From Neoasaia chiangmaiensis (GTDB lineage Bacteria; Pseudomonadota; Alphaproteobacteria; Acetobacterales; Acetobacteraceae): a DNA stretch of 64,000 nt. The notes beneath the pieces are model-generated. The model was not told where the DNA came from and searched no databases. It worked only from the letters and a program-made list of their open reading frames with translations. The stretch covers positions 1,736,001-1,800,000 of the forward strand of contig NZ_CP014691.1 of assembly GCF_002005465.1 (NCBI RefSeq), read 5' to 3'. Below are positions 34,862-44,421 of the stretch, in pieces (position 1 is the stretch's first letter; the number at the start of each line of letters is the position of its first letter). The position numbers and the translations under genes were made by a program.

Positions 34862-37702
34862 TTACGCCCGGCGCGCAACCGCCGGCACATCCTGCATGCG
34901 ATACGGCCCCGCCGTCACGATCTGGACCGACAACACACCCGCATCGCCGGACGACCGCGCCCCGAGTTCCAGCACCGCCGCACCATCCGTCCAGCGCATC
35001 GCCGAATGCTCGATCGCATGCCAGCCCGGCAAAGACGCATCCTCCAGATGGGAACGGATGCTCCGCGTCTCGCGCGGATCCCACAGCGTCACCTGCCCGA
35101 CGAGAACACCCAGCATCCGTCGGTCGTCGCAGAACGCTCCAACCGCATCCGCCGGGCGATCGGCACGGGAGAACAGCCGCACGCGCGTCACGCCAGCCGG
35201 CAATTCGAACACGACCTGCCCGCCCTGCTGCCGCACCCGGCGCAGCACCGCGCCATTCTCCGCCGTCGCCACCAGATCGGGATCGTCCGTCGTCACGACG
35301 CCGGCATCGCAATCCAGCCCGAGAGAGGCCGCCCGCGCCACCAGACGCCGATGCACATCCCCCACGACCGCGACATCCGTCACCAGCGGCGCCGCCGCAT
35401 CCGCCCAGCTCATCCCGCGCGAGACGATCGAGACCACGCCGCCGGAGGAGAACGCCCGCCGGTTGCCCGTATCCAGATAGCTCTCCGTCGGCAGATCCTC
35501 GGCGAAGATCACGCTATGAACCTCGGCCTCGACATGGAAATAACGATAGGACGCGATCGTGGTGTCGTGGAAAATACTGCCGCCATTGACCAGCATGCGC
35601 ACCGGCACGAAGCCGCCATCGACATAAAGGCAATGCTCCGGCGTCACCAGAAGATCGCGGCTCGGCACGTTCTCGGCAAAGGCTCCCCGCACGATCCGCA
35701 CCGGATAGACCGCATCGGCACGCCCCGCCGCCACCTCGACATCCCGGTGCCCGACCCAGACCACCGTACGGTAATCCGTCCCGGCACCCGCAACCGCCAG
35801 CCGATCCCCGACCACCAGCGCCTCGACCGCCACATTCCCACGCTCGGTGCGAATCAGCGTGCCCTCCAGGAAGCACGTCTCCGTCCCCGTCGTGTCGATC
35901 AGCCAGTCACCATTCGCATCCGTCGAGAAGGACGTATGCTCGGGCACGAAACCATCGGCCGTATGAATATTCGTCAGGCTCAGAGTCTTGCCGTTGTCGA
36001 GCGTAATGGTCAGCGTATAGCCGCCATCCTGATTGGCCGAATAAACAGCGGAAACCGGCTTCTCGCCCGCCGTGACATTAATGCCGAACGCCGTGTTCGG
36101 CCCGACATTGTTGAACGCCGTGCCGATCGAATTCTCATAACCCGTCAGCACAACCGTATTATGGGAACCATCGAAATCAACCGTGTTCCCCGTCGCATAG
36201 AAACCCGCATACAGCGTGCTGTCATTCGACAAATTCACGGCCGACATGTCGACGCGCACCGGCGCGCCCGGCGTGCCCGGCGTGCCCAGCGTCGAATGAT
36301 CGAGATCGAGCGTCCCGCTTCCGGAAAGGCGCGAACCGTCAAGCACGACATTCCCGTCATTGTTGCGGATCGTCAGCGTACCTTCGATTTCCGTCACGCC
36401 ACCGAGTTCGACACGCGCCGCCGTATCGATCACCAGCGCGCCATTGCCACGAATTTCCACACCCTGCGTCGCAAACACATAGCTGTCGGAATTCTGCCCC
36501 GCCGGCGCCGTAACGGTCAGGGTCGCGTTGTCATAGATCGACAGGCTCGTGAACTGCCGGATGTCCGGCTGGTCGGCCACGACATACAGCGGCTGCGACG
36601 CCGTGCCCTGCAACACACCCTGCTCGCAAACCTGCTCCTGCGGCGTGTTGCCAAGCGACCAGTTCTTGTCGTCGCCCCATTCCGCCGGCTGGCTCGCCGT
36701 GCCCGCACCCGTGAAATGATTCGCGGCACTGGCATTGTGGTTGCTGTAACCATTCGTCGAATACTGCGCCGGATCGCCGCCCGCCTGCACCAGGCCGGTC
36801 ACGATATTCTGCAACTGCGCATGAATATCCGACTGCGCATAATTCGCCGGCGTCGCCGCGGCATTCGTGTCCGTGATTACATAATCGCCGGCGGCATCGC
36901 GCCCGATCGTCGCCGCACCCGGCACAAAACCATCCGCCACGCTGATCTGCGACAGCGTCAGCGTCTTGCCGCCCGACAGATCGATGACGAGTTCATACCC
37001 GTCATTCGACCCCGCCTGAAACGTCGCCTTCACCGGCACGACACCATGCGCGCCATTGATCGCGAAATGCGTGTTCTCGGAAACGCCGCTGAACGCCGTG
37101 TTGATCGTCGATTCATAACCGTTCAGAACGATCGTGTTCTGGCTCGCCGGATCGAACGTCACAGACGCGCCATCGGCATAGAACCCGGCATACAGCGTGC
37201 TGCCACCCTGCATCGTCACATGCATCGACTCATCGATGTTCACCGGGTTGGCTTCACTGCCAAGCGTCGAATTGATCAGGTTGAGCGAACCGTTCCCGCT
37301 CAGACGATTGCCGTCGAGCACGACATGGCCGTCATTGTTCCGGATGGTCAGCGTCCCGGACATCTCCGTGAACTGCCCCAGCTCCACCGGAGACGCCGTA
37401 TCGACGATCAACTGCCCCGTCTGGAAAATCTGGAAAGACTCCGCGGAGAACACATAGCCCGCACTGTCCTGATCGCCGGTCGCGGTGATCTTCAGCGTGC
37501 CATAATCGCCGATCGTCAGCGAATGAATCTGCCCGTAAGCAGGTGCATTCGCCACCGCCACACCCGGCTGGTCCGCCGTCCCGGAAACATTGGCTTCCTG
37601 GCAGGTATCACCCTGCGGCACAGCCCCACCCGACCAGTTTTCCGCATTGTAAAAATCGTCGGAAACCGACCCATTCCAATATGTCATCGATACGCGCGCC
37701 AT
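34862..37702 (-). CDS. Hint-domain protein with two beta-rich repeat modules
   Basis: A 946-residue protein. Residues 8-278 and 330-603 are two copies of one module, sharing a W-x-NW entry, GTLTIRNNDG, VVLDG-RLSG-G, STLYAGFYA, NTxVLxGYE and the ADGFVP end; they look like beta-solenoid or autotransporter-type passengers. A Hint domain follows, starting at Cys610 (CFLEGTLIRTERGNVAVEAL) with the VTPEHCLYVDG block, as in Hedgehog/intein-like Hint_2 domains common in Acetobacteraceae. A C-terminal domain of about 190 residues ends the protein. No classical signal peptide is seen. Autoprocessing is inferred only; the gene stands alone. Confidence 0.85.
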   Translation of the reverse strand: MARVSMTYWNGSVSDDFYNAENWSGGAVPQGDTCQEANVSGTADQPGVAVANAPAYGQIHSLTIGDYGTLKITATGDQDSAGYVFSAESFQIFQTGQLIVDTASPVELGQFTEMSGTLTIRNNDGHVVLDGNRLSGNGSLNLINSTLGSEANPVNIDESMHVTMQGGSTLYAGFYADGASVTFDPASQNTIVLNGYESTINTAFSGVSENTHFAINGAHGVVPVKATFQAGSNDGYELVIDLSGGKTLTLSQISVADGFVPGAATIGRDAAGDYVITDTNAAATPANYAQSDIHAQLQNIVTGLVQAGGDPAQYSTNGYSNHNASAANHFTGAGTASQPAEWGDDKNWSLGNTPQEQVCEQGVLQGTASQPLYVVADQPDIRQFTSLSIYDNATLTVTAPAGQNSDSYVFATQGVEIRGNGALVIDTAARVELGGVTEIEGTLTIRNNDGNVVLDGSRLSGSGTLDLDHSTLGTPGTPGAPVRVDMSAVNLSNDSTLYAGFYATGNTVDFDGSHNTVVLTGYENSIGTAFNNVGPNTAFGINVTAGEKPVSAVYSANQDGGYTLTITLDNGKTLSLTNIHTADGFVPEHTSFSTDANGDWLIDTTGTETCFLEGTLIRTERGNVAVEALVVGDRLAVAGAGTDYRTVVWVGHRDVEVAAGRADAVYPVRIVRGAFAENVPSRDLLVTPEHCLYVDGGFVPVRMLVNGGSIFHDTTIASYRYFHVEAEVHSVIFAEDLPTESYLDTGNRRAFSSGGVVSIVSRGMSWADAAAPLVTDVAVVGDVHRRLVARAASLGLDCDAGVVTTDDPDLVATAENGAVLRRVRQQGGQVVFELPAGVTRVRLFSRADRPADAVGAFCDDRRMLGVLVGQVTLWDPRETRSIRSHLEDASLPGWHAIEHSAMRWTDGAAVLELGARSSGDAGVLSVQIVTAGPYRMQDVPAVARRA

Positions 37703-38059
37703 CCTGAGGGAAACGAATGCGCACTCGCAAATCGGCGAAAATCACGGCTCGTCGAGCAGAGTGCTTGCGCAGCATTGATATGTAACGGGACATTTTCCGT
37801 CCCGTTATTAATGAATTAATATTCGAATATTACGTTAATAACGCATCAAACAAAATGTAATCACGGCACCAAGGCCAATCATCATCATATTGCTGATTAA
37901 TATTATATGATTTACGGAAAACCTCAGCGTCATTTACCACGCCAGGAAAGAACTGGTCCGTCTCGCCCAGTTCCGGAATTTCAACCCGACCGACTCCGGG
38001 GCCCGTCCGGTGGCGTCGCCCCATCACGCCGTTTCGGCAACCGGGAACCCCGGTTCCCC
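37703..38059. promoter_or_regulatory. AT-rich leader of the Hint gene with inverted repeats
   Basis: This 357-bp non-coding stretch is much more AT-rich than its flanks. It holds a perfect 8-bp inverted repeat AACGGGAC/GTCCCGTT with a 7-nt spacer (37784-37806) and a perfect 14-bp palindrome AATATTCGAATATT (37818-37831), both within 130 bp upstream of the Hint gene. They are likely regulatory sites or a mRNA leader hairpin. Nothing else coding was seen. Confidence 0.5.
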
Positions 38060-39181
38060 CTACTTCCCCCGCGCCAGCTCGACCCGCTCGCCATCCTCCA
38101 GCGACGCCGGCGGATTGATCACCACCATATCCCCCGGCTCAATCCCCTTCAGCACCTCCAGAACCGTGCCGAAATCCCGCCCCGCCGTGATCGTATGCAA
38201 CTTCACATGCCCGTCCGGCATCACCGTCGCCACCCGCTGCCCTTCCGATCGGAATAACAGGGCATTCGCCGGAATCCGCACCCCCTCGGTCGCCGCCCGC
38301 ACCCCGAAATGCACTTCGACATACCCGCCGGGGAACAACTCGCCCTTGTCGTTGTCGATCCGTAACTGAACCAGCAACGTCCGCGTATCCGCCGTCAACG
38401 CATCCGCCGTGCTCAACAACCGCGCCGGAAAATCACGCCCGGGATATTCCGGAAAACGCAGCATCACCTGCACCCCCGGCCGGATCGCCGCCGCATAACT
38501 CTGCGGCACCTGCACATAAACCCGCAACCAGCTGACATCCGCCACACGGAACAACGGCGGCCCGCTGCTGTCCCCGGCGGCAATCAACCGCCCGATATCC
38601 GTGTTGCGCGCCGTCACCACACCGTCGAAGGGCGACTTGATCTTCTCGAATCCCACCAACTGCTCCAGACGCTGCACATTCGCCTGATTCGAATTCACGG
38701 TGGACGCCCGCGCGGACGCATCACTGCGCGCCTGATCCGTCTCCTGCTGCGATACCGCGCTCATGCCCACCAGCGCCTGCGTCCGATGCGCCAGAACCCC
38801 GGCAATCCGGCTGTTGGCCTGCGCCCCCGTCAAATCGGCCCGCGCCTGCAACAATTGCTGGTCAACCTCCGGGGAATCGATCTCCGCCAGAACCTGCCCG
38901 GCACGAACATGATCGCCGATATCGACATGCCACACCTTCAGATACCCGTTGGTCCGCGCATAAATCGTCGCATCATAGGCCGGACTCACACTCCCCGGCA
39001 GGACGATCTCCTCCACATCCGGCGCCTTGTCGGCCTTCACCGTCACCACGCTCGGAACGGCCGCCGCATCCGCCGAATGCTGCAATTGCCGATGCGCCGC
39101 CAGCCGCGCACCAATGCCCCAGACCGCCAGCCCGAGCACCACAACCACCATCACAACCAGCCAAAAGCGCCCGCGTCTCAT
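38060..39181 (-). CDS. RND periplasmic adaptor (MFP)
   Basis: A 373-residue adaptor with an N-terminal transmembrane anchor (residues 5-25), lipoyl halves (YDATIYARTNGYLKVWHVDIGD and KSPFDGVVTARNTDIGRLI), an alpha-hairpin with QLLQARADLTGAQAN, and a beta-barrel. The ATG at 39181 overlaps the permease stop by 4 bp, so the pair is coupled. It has weak overall similarity to the adaptor at 20.2 kb, so the two pumps are separate lineages. No outer-membrane factor follows; one encoded elsewhere must serve it. Confidence 0.9.
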   Translation of the reverse strand: MRRGRFWLVVMVVVVLGLAVWGIGARLAAHRQLQHSADAAAVPSVVTVKADKAPDVEEIVLPGSVSPAYDATIYARTNGYLKVWHVDIGDHVRAGQVLAEIDSPEVDQQLLQARADLTGAQANSRIAGVLAHRTQALVGMSAVSQQETDQARSDASARASTVNSNQANVQRLEQLVGFEKIKSPFDGVVTARNTDIGRLIAAGDSSGPPLFRVADVSWLRVYVQVPQSYAAAIRPGVQVMLRFPEYPGRDFPARLLSTADALTADTRTLLVQLRIDNDKGELFPGGYVEVHFGVRAATEGVRIPANALLFRSEGQRVATVMPDGHVKLHTITAGRDFGTVLEVLKGIEPGDMVVINPPASLEDGERVELARGK

Positions 39182-42100
39182 GACCGCCCTCCCGCCGGCG
39201 CCGAATGCGCCGCCCCTTCCCGACGTCCATGCACCAGACTGAACACCAGCGGCACGAACATCAGCGTCGCCGTCGTCGCGAACAGCAACCCGCCAATCAC
39301 CGCCCGGCCTAGCGGCGCATTCTGCTCGCCACCCTCGCCAAGACCCAACGCCATCGGCAACATGCCGATCATCATCGCCAGCGCCGTCATCAACACCGGC
39401 CGGAACCGCCGGAACCCCGCCTCCGCCGCCGCCTCCGCCGCGCCCACCTTCGCCTCGGCCATGTAGTCCCGCGCGAAACTCACCACCAGGATACTGTTGG
39501 CCGTCGCCACGCCGATGCTCATGATCGCCCCCGTCAACGCCGGCACGCTCACCGGCGTGCGCGTCAGGAACAGCATCCACACAATCCCGGCCAACGCCGC
39601 CGGCAACGCGGAGATAATAATCAGCGCATCCGTCCAGGACTGGAAATTCACCACGATCAGCAACAGCACCAGCAACGTCGCGAAAGCCAATCCGGCAAAC
39701 AGGGCATGAAACGCCGTGCCCATCGTCTGAACCTGCCCCCGCACCGCGATATGCGCGCCCCGGGGCAACTCGTCGCGCATCTCATCCACGATCCGCCGCA
39801 CATCCGCCGCCACCGCACCCAGATCCCGATCCTGCGTCGTCGCATAGATGTCGATCGCCGGCGCCACATTGTAATGCGTCTCCATAGACGGCCCGACATT
39901 GCGCCGGATCGTGGAAAAAGCCCCCAGAATCTGCCGCTGCCGGCCATCGGCCGTCACGACGGGAATATTGCGCAGGCGATCGAGCGAATTGAGCTGATAT
40001 TGCGGCGTCTGCACCACCAGCGGATACGACACGCCATTTTTCGGACTGAGCCAGAACGACGGACTGGTCTGGAAACTCCCGCTCAGGGACGCCAGCATGT
40101 CGTTGGCGATATCGCGCTGCGTCAGCCCGATCTCCTGCACGCGCGAACGATCCACCCGCACATCGAATTCCGGATAATCCTCCGCCTGCTGCAAATGCGC
40201 ATCCGCAATCCCCGGCACATGACTCACCCGCTTCAGCAATTTCTGCGCGAAAGCAAAATTCCCCGGCAGATCGAACCCGCTCACCTGCACATCAATCGGC
40301 GACGGAATGCCGAAATTCAGAATCTGCGTGACGATATCCGCCGGCAGGAACGCAAACGTCACACCGGGAAACGCACGCGGCAACTCCACCCGCAAACGCC
40401 GGATATAATCGGCCGTCGGACGATGATCGGGCTTCAACGTAATCATCACATCCGCATCTGCCGCCGTCGTCGGCGCGGAGGTGCTGTAGGTCAGATTGAT
40501 CCCGCTGACCGGCAAGCCGATATTATCGACGATATTCTCCACCTCGCCGCCCGGAATCACCCGGTGCACGGCCCGCTCCACCTCATCGCAAAGCCGTGCC
40601 GTCTCCTCCACGCGCAACCCCGCATGCGCGCGCAGATGCAGCTTGATCTGCCCACTATCGACGGACGGAAAGAAATCGCTCCCCAGCCACGGGAAAAGCG
40701 AGAGCGATACCCCAACACCCAGAACCACCGCCAGCAACACCCGCCCGCGCCGCGCAAGCACCCCCTCCAGCACCTGCCGATACCGCTCCCGAACCGCCTC
40801 GAACCCATGCTCGAAACGCTCCTGCGCCCTCGTCAGCGGATTACGCGACGGCGCCCGGTCCTCCCGCTTCTCATGCTTGCGCAACCAGTATTTCGCCAAC
40901 GTCGGCACCAGCGTGCGCGACAGGAAATAGGAGGCCAGCATCGCGAAACTGATCGCCTCCGCCAGCGGCACGAACAGATAACGCGCCACCCCGCTCAGGA
41001 AGAACATCGGCATGAACACGATGCAGATGCACAACGTCGCCACCAGCGCCGGCACCGCAATCTCCTGCGCACCATTCAGGATCGCGTCCTCGACCTCCTC
41101 GCCCTCTTCCAGATGCGCATTGATGTTCTCGATGGCGACCGTCGCATCATCCACCAGAATGCCCACCGCCAGCGCCAGCCCGCCCAACGTCATGATGCTG
41201 ATCGTCTGGCCCAGCGCATACAGCCCCAGAATCGCGCAGATCACCGAAAGCGGGATGGAGATCACGATAATCACCGTGCTCCGCCAACTGCCCAGGAACA
41301 GCAGGATCATCAGCCCCGTCAGCGCCGCGGCAATCACCCCCTCGCGCACCACGCCGGAAATCGCCGCCTTGACGAACAACGACTGATCGCCGATCGGCGC
41401 AATCGTCAGCGCCTTCGGCGACGCCGCCCGGATCGACGGCAACCGCGCCTTCAGATCGCTGATGATATCGAGCGTGGACGCATTGCCGGTCTTCTGCACC
41501 GTCATCAACGTCGCATTGCGCCCATCCACCCGCACCACATTCGTCTGCGGCGCAAAACCATCCCGCGCATGCCCGATATCGCGGATATAGGTGATCGTCC
41601 CATCCGATGCCCGCACCGGAAAATCATTCACCTCCGCCGCATCCACCGCACTGCCGTTCAGCCGCACATTGTATTCGAATTCCCCCACCTTCTCGGTGCC
41701 GGAGGGAATGATCAGGTTCTGCGCATTGACCGCCGCCACCACATCCTGCGCACTCACACCCCGCGCCTGCATCTTCGGCTGGTCCAGATCCACCTGGATC
41801 TGGCGCGTCTTGCCACCATACGGAAACGGGATCGACGCACCCGGCACCCCCGCCAGCTGCGTCCGCACGAAATTATTCGCCAGATCGTACAGCCCCTGAT
41901 CGGGAATCGTCCGGCTCGACAGCGCCAGCTGAATGATCGGCACGCTGGACGCATTGTACGCCAGCACGAAAGGCGGCGTAATGCCCGGCGGCAACTGCCG
42001 CAGCATCGTCTGCGCCACCGCCGTCACCTGGCTCATCGACAGATCGACATTCGCCCCTTCGTGGAAGAAAATCTTGACGACCGCCACACCCGTCAGCGAC

Positions 42101-42351
42101 TGCGACTCGATATGGTCGACATCGTTAACCGCCACCAGACAGGCACGCTCGAACACACTGGTAATGCGACCGCCCATCTCCTGCGGCGGCAAACCATTAT
42201 AGGTCCAGATCACCCCCACGACCGGTATCGTGATGGCCGGAAAAATATCCGTCCCCATGCCCAGAACCGCATACGGCCCCAGTATCGCCAGTAAAATCGC
42301 CAGAACGATGAACGTATAGGGCCGATCGAGGGCGAGCCGCACAATCCACAT
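39178..42351 (-). CDS. RND efflux transporter permease
   Basis: A 1057-residue inner-membrane RND pump. It starts MWIVRLALDRPYTFIVLAIL (TM1), with MGTDIFPAITIPVVGVIWTYNGLPP next, the periplasmic porter region, LLFLGSWRSTVIIVISIPLS and GILVDDATVAIENINAH with both relay Asp residues, and NSILVVSFARD in TM10 with Arg for the AcrB Lys. It is closely similar in layout to the pump at 17 kb. It is divergent from the PadR gene, with a 202-bp spacer holding inverted repeats. The substrate is unknown. Confidence 0.9.
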   Translation of the reverse strand: MWIVRLALDRPYTFIVLAILLAILGPYAVLGMGTDIFPAITIPVVGVIWTYNGLPPQEMGGRITSVFERACLVAVNDVDHIESQSLTGVAVVKIFFHEGANVDLSMSQVTAVAQTMLRQLPPGITPPFVLAYNASSVPIIQLALSSRTIPDQGLYDLANNFVRTQLAGVPGASIPFPYGGKTRQIQVDLDQPKMQARGVSAQDVVAAVNAQNLIIPSGTEKVGEFEYNVRLNGSAVDAAEVNDFPVRASDGTITYIRDIGHARDGFAPQTNVVRVDGRNATLMTVQKTGNASTLDIISDLKARLPSIRAASPKALTIAPIGDQSLFVKAAISGVVREGVIAAALTGLMILLFLGSWRSTVIIVISIPLSVICAILGLYALGQTISIMTLGGLALAVGILVDDATVAIENINAHLEEGEEVEDAILNGAQEIAVPALVATLCICIVFMPMFFLSGVARYLFVPLAEAISFAMLASYFLSRTLVPTLAKYWLRKHEKREDRAPSRNPLTRAQERFEHGFEAVRERYRQVLEGVLARRGRVLLAVVLGVGVSLSLFPWLGSDFFPSVDSGQIKLHLRAHAGLRVEETARLCDEVERAVHRVIPGGEVENIVDNIGLPVSGINLTYSTSAPTTAADADVMITLKPDHRPTADYIRRLRVELPRAFPGVTFAFLPADIVTQILNFGIPSPIDVQVSGFDLPGNFAFAQKLLKRVSHVPGIADAHLQQAEDYPEFDVRVDRSRVQEIGLTQRDIANDMLASLSGSFQTSPSFWLSPKNGVSYPLVVQTPQYQLNSLDRLRNIPVVTADGRQRQILGAFSTIRRNVGPSMETHYNVAPAIDIYATTQDRDLGAVAADVRRIVDEMRDELPRGAHIAVRGQVQTMGTAFHALFAGLAFATLLVLLLIVVNFQSWTDALIIISALPAALAGIVWMLFLTRTPVSVPALTGAIMSIGVATANSILVVSFARDYMAEAKVGAAEAAAEAGFRRFRPVLMTALAMMIGMLPMALGLGEGGEQNAPLGRAVIGGLLFATTATLMFVPLVFSLVHGRREGAAHSAPAGGRS

Positions 42352-42502
42352 AAGCTGCGATTTCCCTTGATCGTCGGGCGGTATCCAACGTCTTCGCCGT
42401 GGCCTTCGCCAGCCACAGCCGCCCGGAACGGTCGCGATTCATAACGCGACAATTAACACGGTGTAATACACAACTCCGTGCGACCGATGAGGAAAAGTCT
42501 TG

Positions 42503-42540
42503 CGATGTATCTTAAGATAGTACACTCATAAGATATATCG
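42503..42540. promoter_or_regulatory. Probable PadR/NfeR operator
   Basis: CGATGTATCTTA (42503-42514) and TAAGATATATCG (42529-42540) form an inverted repeat with one mismatch and a 14-nt spacer. The left arm also contains the palindrome ATCTTAAGAT (42509-42518). The site ends 13 bp before the regulator's start codon, over its RBS side, and lies in the spacer shared with the RND permease gene. Confidence 0.55.
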
Positions 42541-42553
42541 AAGGAGAGCACAC

Positions 42554-43162
42554 ATGCACTTCCACCACCACATCCGCCACGCCATCGGTCGCCACGGCGG
42601 CTTCGGCGACGGCTTCGGTCGCCGCTTCGGCGGCCGCTTCGGCAAACGCCACGGGGACGACTTCCCCGGCGGTCGCAAACTCAACGCCGAGGAACTCCAG
42701 CTCGTCATCCTCGCCCTGCTCGCCGAAAGCCCGGCCCACGGCTACGAAATCATCCGCCGCCTGGAGGAACGCTCCAACGGCTTCTACAAGCCTAGCCCCG
42801 GCATGGTGTACCCCGCCCTCACCTATCTGGAGGAAATCGGCCAGACCGCCGTCACGCAGGAAGGCACCCGCAAACTCTACACCCTGACGGAAGAAGGCCG
42901 CACGCACCTGAAAGCCCATCAGGCCCAGGCCGAAACCATCCTCGACCTCCTCGCCCGCATCGGCAGCCGCATGGCCGACGTACGGGACGCCTTCGCCGGC
43001 CTGCACGACGCCGACCCACAGGCCGCGGACAGCCTCCACAAGGCCCGCCACGCTCTCAAGAGCGCGCTCTACCGCCTGCGCGGCTGCACCCCCGTCGAAG
43101 CCCGACGCATCACCGACATCCTCAACCGCGCCACCGCCGAAATCCTTGGAAAGCCCGATTGA
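42554..43162 (+). CDS. nfeR: PadR-family regulator with His-rich N-terminus (NfeR/YqjI-like)
   Basis: A 202-residue winged-helix repressor. Residues 1-40 are rich in His, Gly, Phe and Arg (MHFHHHIRHAIGRHGG and so on), recalling the metal-binding head of E. coli NfeR/YqjI. The wHTH follows with LQLVILALLAESPAHGYEII, then NGFYKPSPGMVYPALTYLEE, which matches that family closely. The C-terminal helical region dimerises. A GAAGGAG RBS precedes ATG 42554. The next gene is a siderophore-interacting reductase, as in the E. coli nfeR/nfeF pair, so nickel- or iron-dependent repression is a good inference. Confidence 0.8.
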   Translation: MHFHHHIRHAIGRHGGFGDGFGRRFGGRFGKRHGDDFPGGRKLNAEELQLVILALLAESPAHGYEIIRRLEERSNGFYKPSPGMVYPALTYLEEIGQTAVTQEGTRKLYTLTEEGRTHLKAHQAQAETILDLLARIGSRMADVRDAFAGLHDADPQAADSLHKARHALKSALYRLRGCTPVEARRITDILNRATAEILGKPD

Positions 43163-43971
43163 TGAACCATATCGCCCGCACGCCGCTGCGCGTCCGCCAC
43201 CCGCTCCGCCTGCGCCGCATCCACGTCGCGCACGTCATCCCCCTGTCCCGCAACATGCAACGCATCGTCTTCACGGGCGACGACCTGCACGACTTCGCCA
43301 CCGCCGCGGCGGACGACCACGTCAAACTGTTCTTCCCCCGACCCGGCACACAAAATCTCACCCTGCCGGACCTCGGCGCCGATCGCCGCACCACACCCGA
43401 TCCCCGCGTCATCGCCCGCGACTACACCCCGCGCCGTTTCGACCCGGAAACGCGCGAACTCACCATCGATTTCGTCCTGCACGACGCCGGCCCCGCCACA
43501 AGCTGGGCAGCCCAGGCCAGACCGGGCCAGACACTCGGCATGGGCGGCCCCAAAGGCTCCTATATCGTGCCGGAAGACTACACCCATTACCTCCTGATCG
43601 GCGACGACACCGCCCTGCCCGCCATCGCCCGTCGCCTCGCGGAAATGGCCCCCGGCACACCCGTCACCGTCCTTGTCGAAACCCTGGCGACCAACACGGA
43701 CTACCCCCTGCACACCGCCGCCCAGGCCAGCATCCACCGCTGCCGCCCCACATCGGCAAACAGCAACACCATGCCGGAACTCGACCGCACCCTGCGCCGC
43801 ATCATCCTGCCCTCAGCCGATACGCATGTCTGGATCGCCGCGGAGATCGACACCGTCCGCCGCCTGCGCGACCACCTCATCCACGAGGAAGCCATCCCCC
43901 GCACCCAGATCCGCGCCGCCGGCTACTGGCGCCACGACACCCCCAACGGCGGCGCCCGCGTGGAGGACTGA
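43162..43971 (+). CDS. nfeF: Siderophore-interacting FAD-dependent ferric reductase (NfeF/ViuB-like)
   Basis: A 269-residue SIP-family flavoprotein that reduces ferric siderophore complexes. It has the FAD-binding stretch DYTPRRFDPETRELTIDFVLH, the SWAAQARPGQTLGMGGPKGS NAD/FAD site, and LLIGDDTALPAIARRL. The C-terminus (WIAAEIDTVRRLRDHL, then GYWRHD) is typical. Its ATG overlaps the regulator stop (TGATG), so the two are co-transcribed and translationally coupled. The upstream operator probably controls both in response to metal. Confidence 0.85.
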   Translation: MNHIARTPLRVRHPLRLRRIHVAHVIPLSRNMQRIVFTGDDLHDFATAAADDHVKLFFPRPGTQNLTLPDLGADRRTTPDPRVIARDYTPRRFDPETRELTIDFVLHDAGPATSWAAQARPGQTLGMGGPKGSYIVPEDYTHYLLIGDDTALPAIARRLAEMAPGTPVTVLVETLATNTDYPLHTAAQASIHRCRPTSANSNTMPELDRTLRRIILPSADTHVWIAAEIDTVRRLRDHLIHEEAIPRTQIRAAGYWRHDTPNGGARVED

Positions 43972-43998
43972 CCAGAGGACTGACCACAGGCGCGCCCC

Positions 43999-44421
43999 TC
44001 ACACCCCATCCGGCGTCCACCCCGGCGGCGCCATCTCGAACCCGTCGAAGGAAAACGCCGGCGCCACCACGCAACTCACCAGCACCCAATCCCCATCCAC
44101 TTCCGCCGCCTGCCATTCGCCGGGCGCCACCACGGCCTGCGGCAGTTCCCCTGCCGCCCAGTCCGTCCCCAGCCGCCGCGTCCGCATCACACCGTCCCGC
44201 GCCGTCAGCAACCGCAACGCCGCCCCCGCATGATGCAGCCAGATCTCCGACGCATCCACCCGATGCCAGTGCGATCGCTGCCCGCGCGCCAGCAGATAAT
44301 AGATCGCCGTCCCCGCCCCACGCCCACCGTCGGCCGACGGCGCCCGCCACGTCTCACGATACCACCCACCCTCCGGGTGCGGCTGCAATCCCAGACGTTC
44401 GATCAGGTCTTCCGCGCGCAT
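43999..44421 (-). CDS. Cupin-5 / DUF985 family protein
   Basis: A 140-residue small cupin. The N-terminus RAEDLIERLGLQPHPEGGWYRETW is the classic DUF985 opening; AIYYLLARGQRSHWHRVDASEIWLHHAG and APAFSFDGFEMA complete the double-stranded beta-helix. The ATG at 44421 has AAGGG 9 nt upstream. Members are epimerase-like or unknown in function. The gene converges on nfeF and may not be part of its operon. Confidence 0.85.
   Translation of the reverse strand: MRAEDLIERLGLQPHPEGGWYRETWRAPSADGGRGAGTAIYYLLARGQRSHWHRVDASEIWLHHAGAALRLLTARDGVMRTRRLGTDWAAGELPQAVVAPGEWQAAEVDGDWVLVSCVVAPAFSFDGFEMAPPGWTPDGV

Noticed and set aside
35006-37819. A 937-codon plus-strand open frame opposite the Hint gene
   Set aside because: Repetitive Arg/His/Ile composition mirrors the minus-strand gene, which has clear duplicated modules and a Hint domain.
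39706-42294. An 862-codon plus-strand open frame opposite the second RND permease
   Set aside because: It is an antisense shadow of a well-recognised RND protein; composition is Arg/His/Gln-rich.
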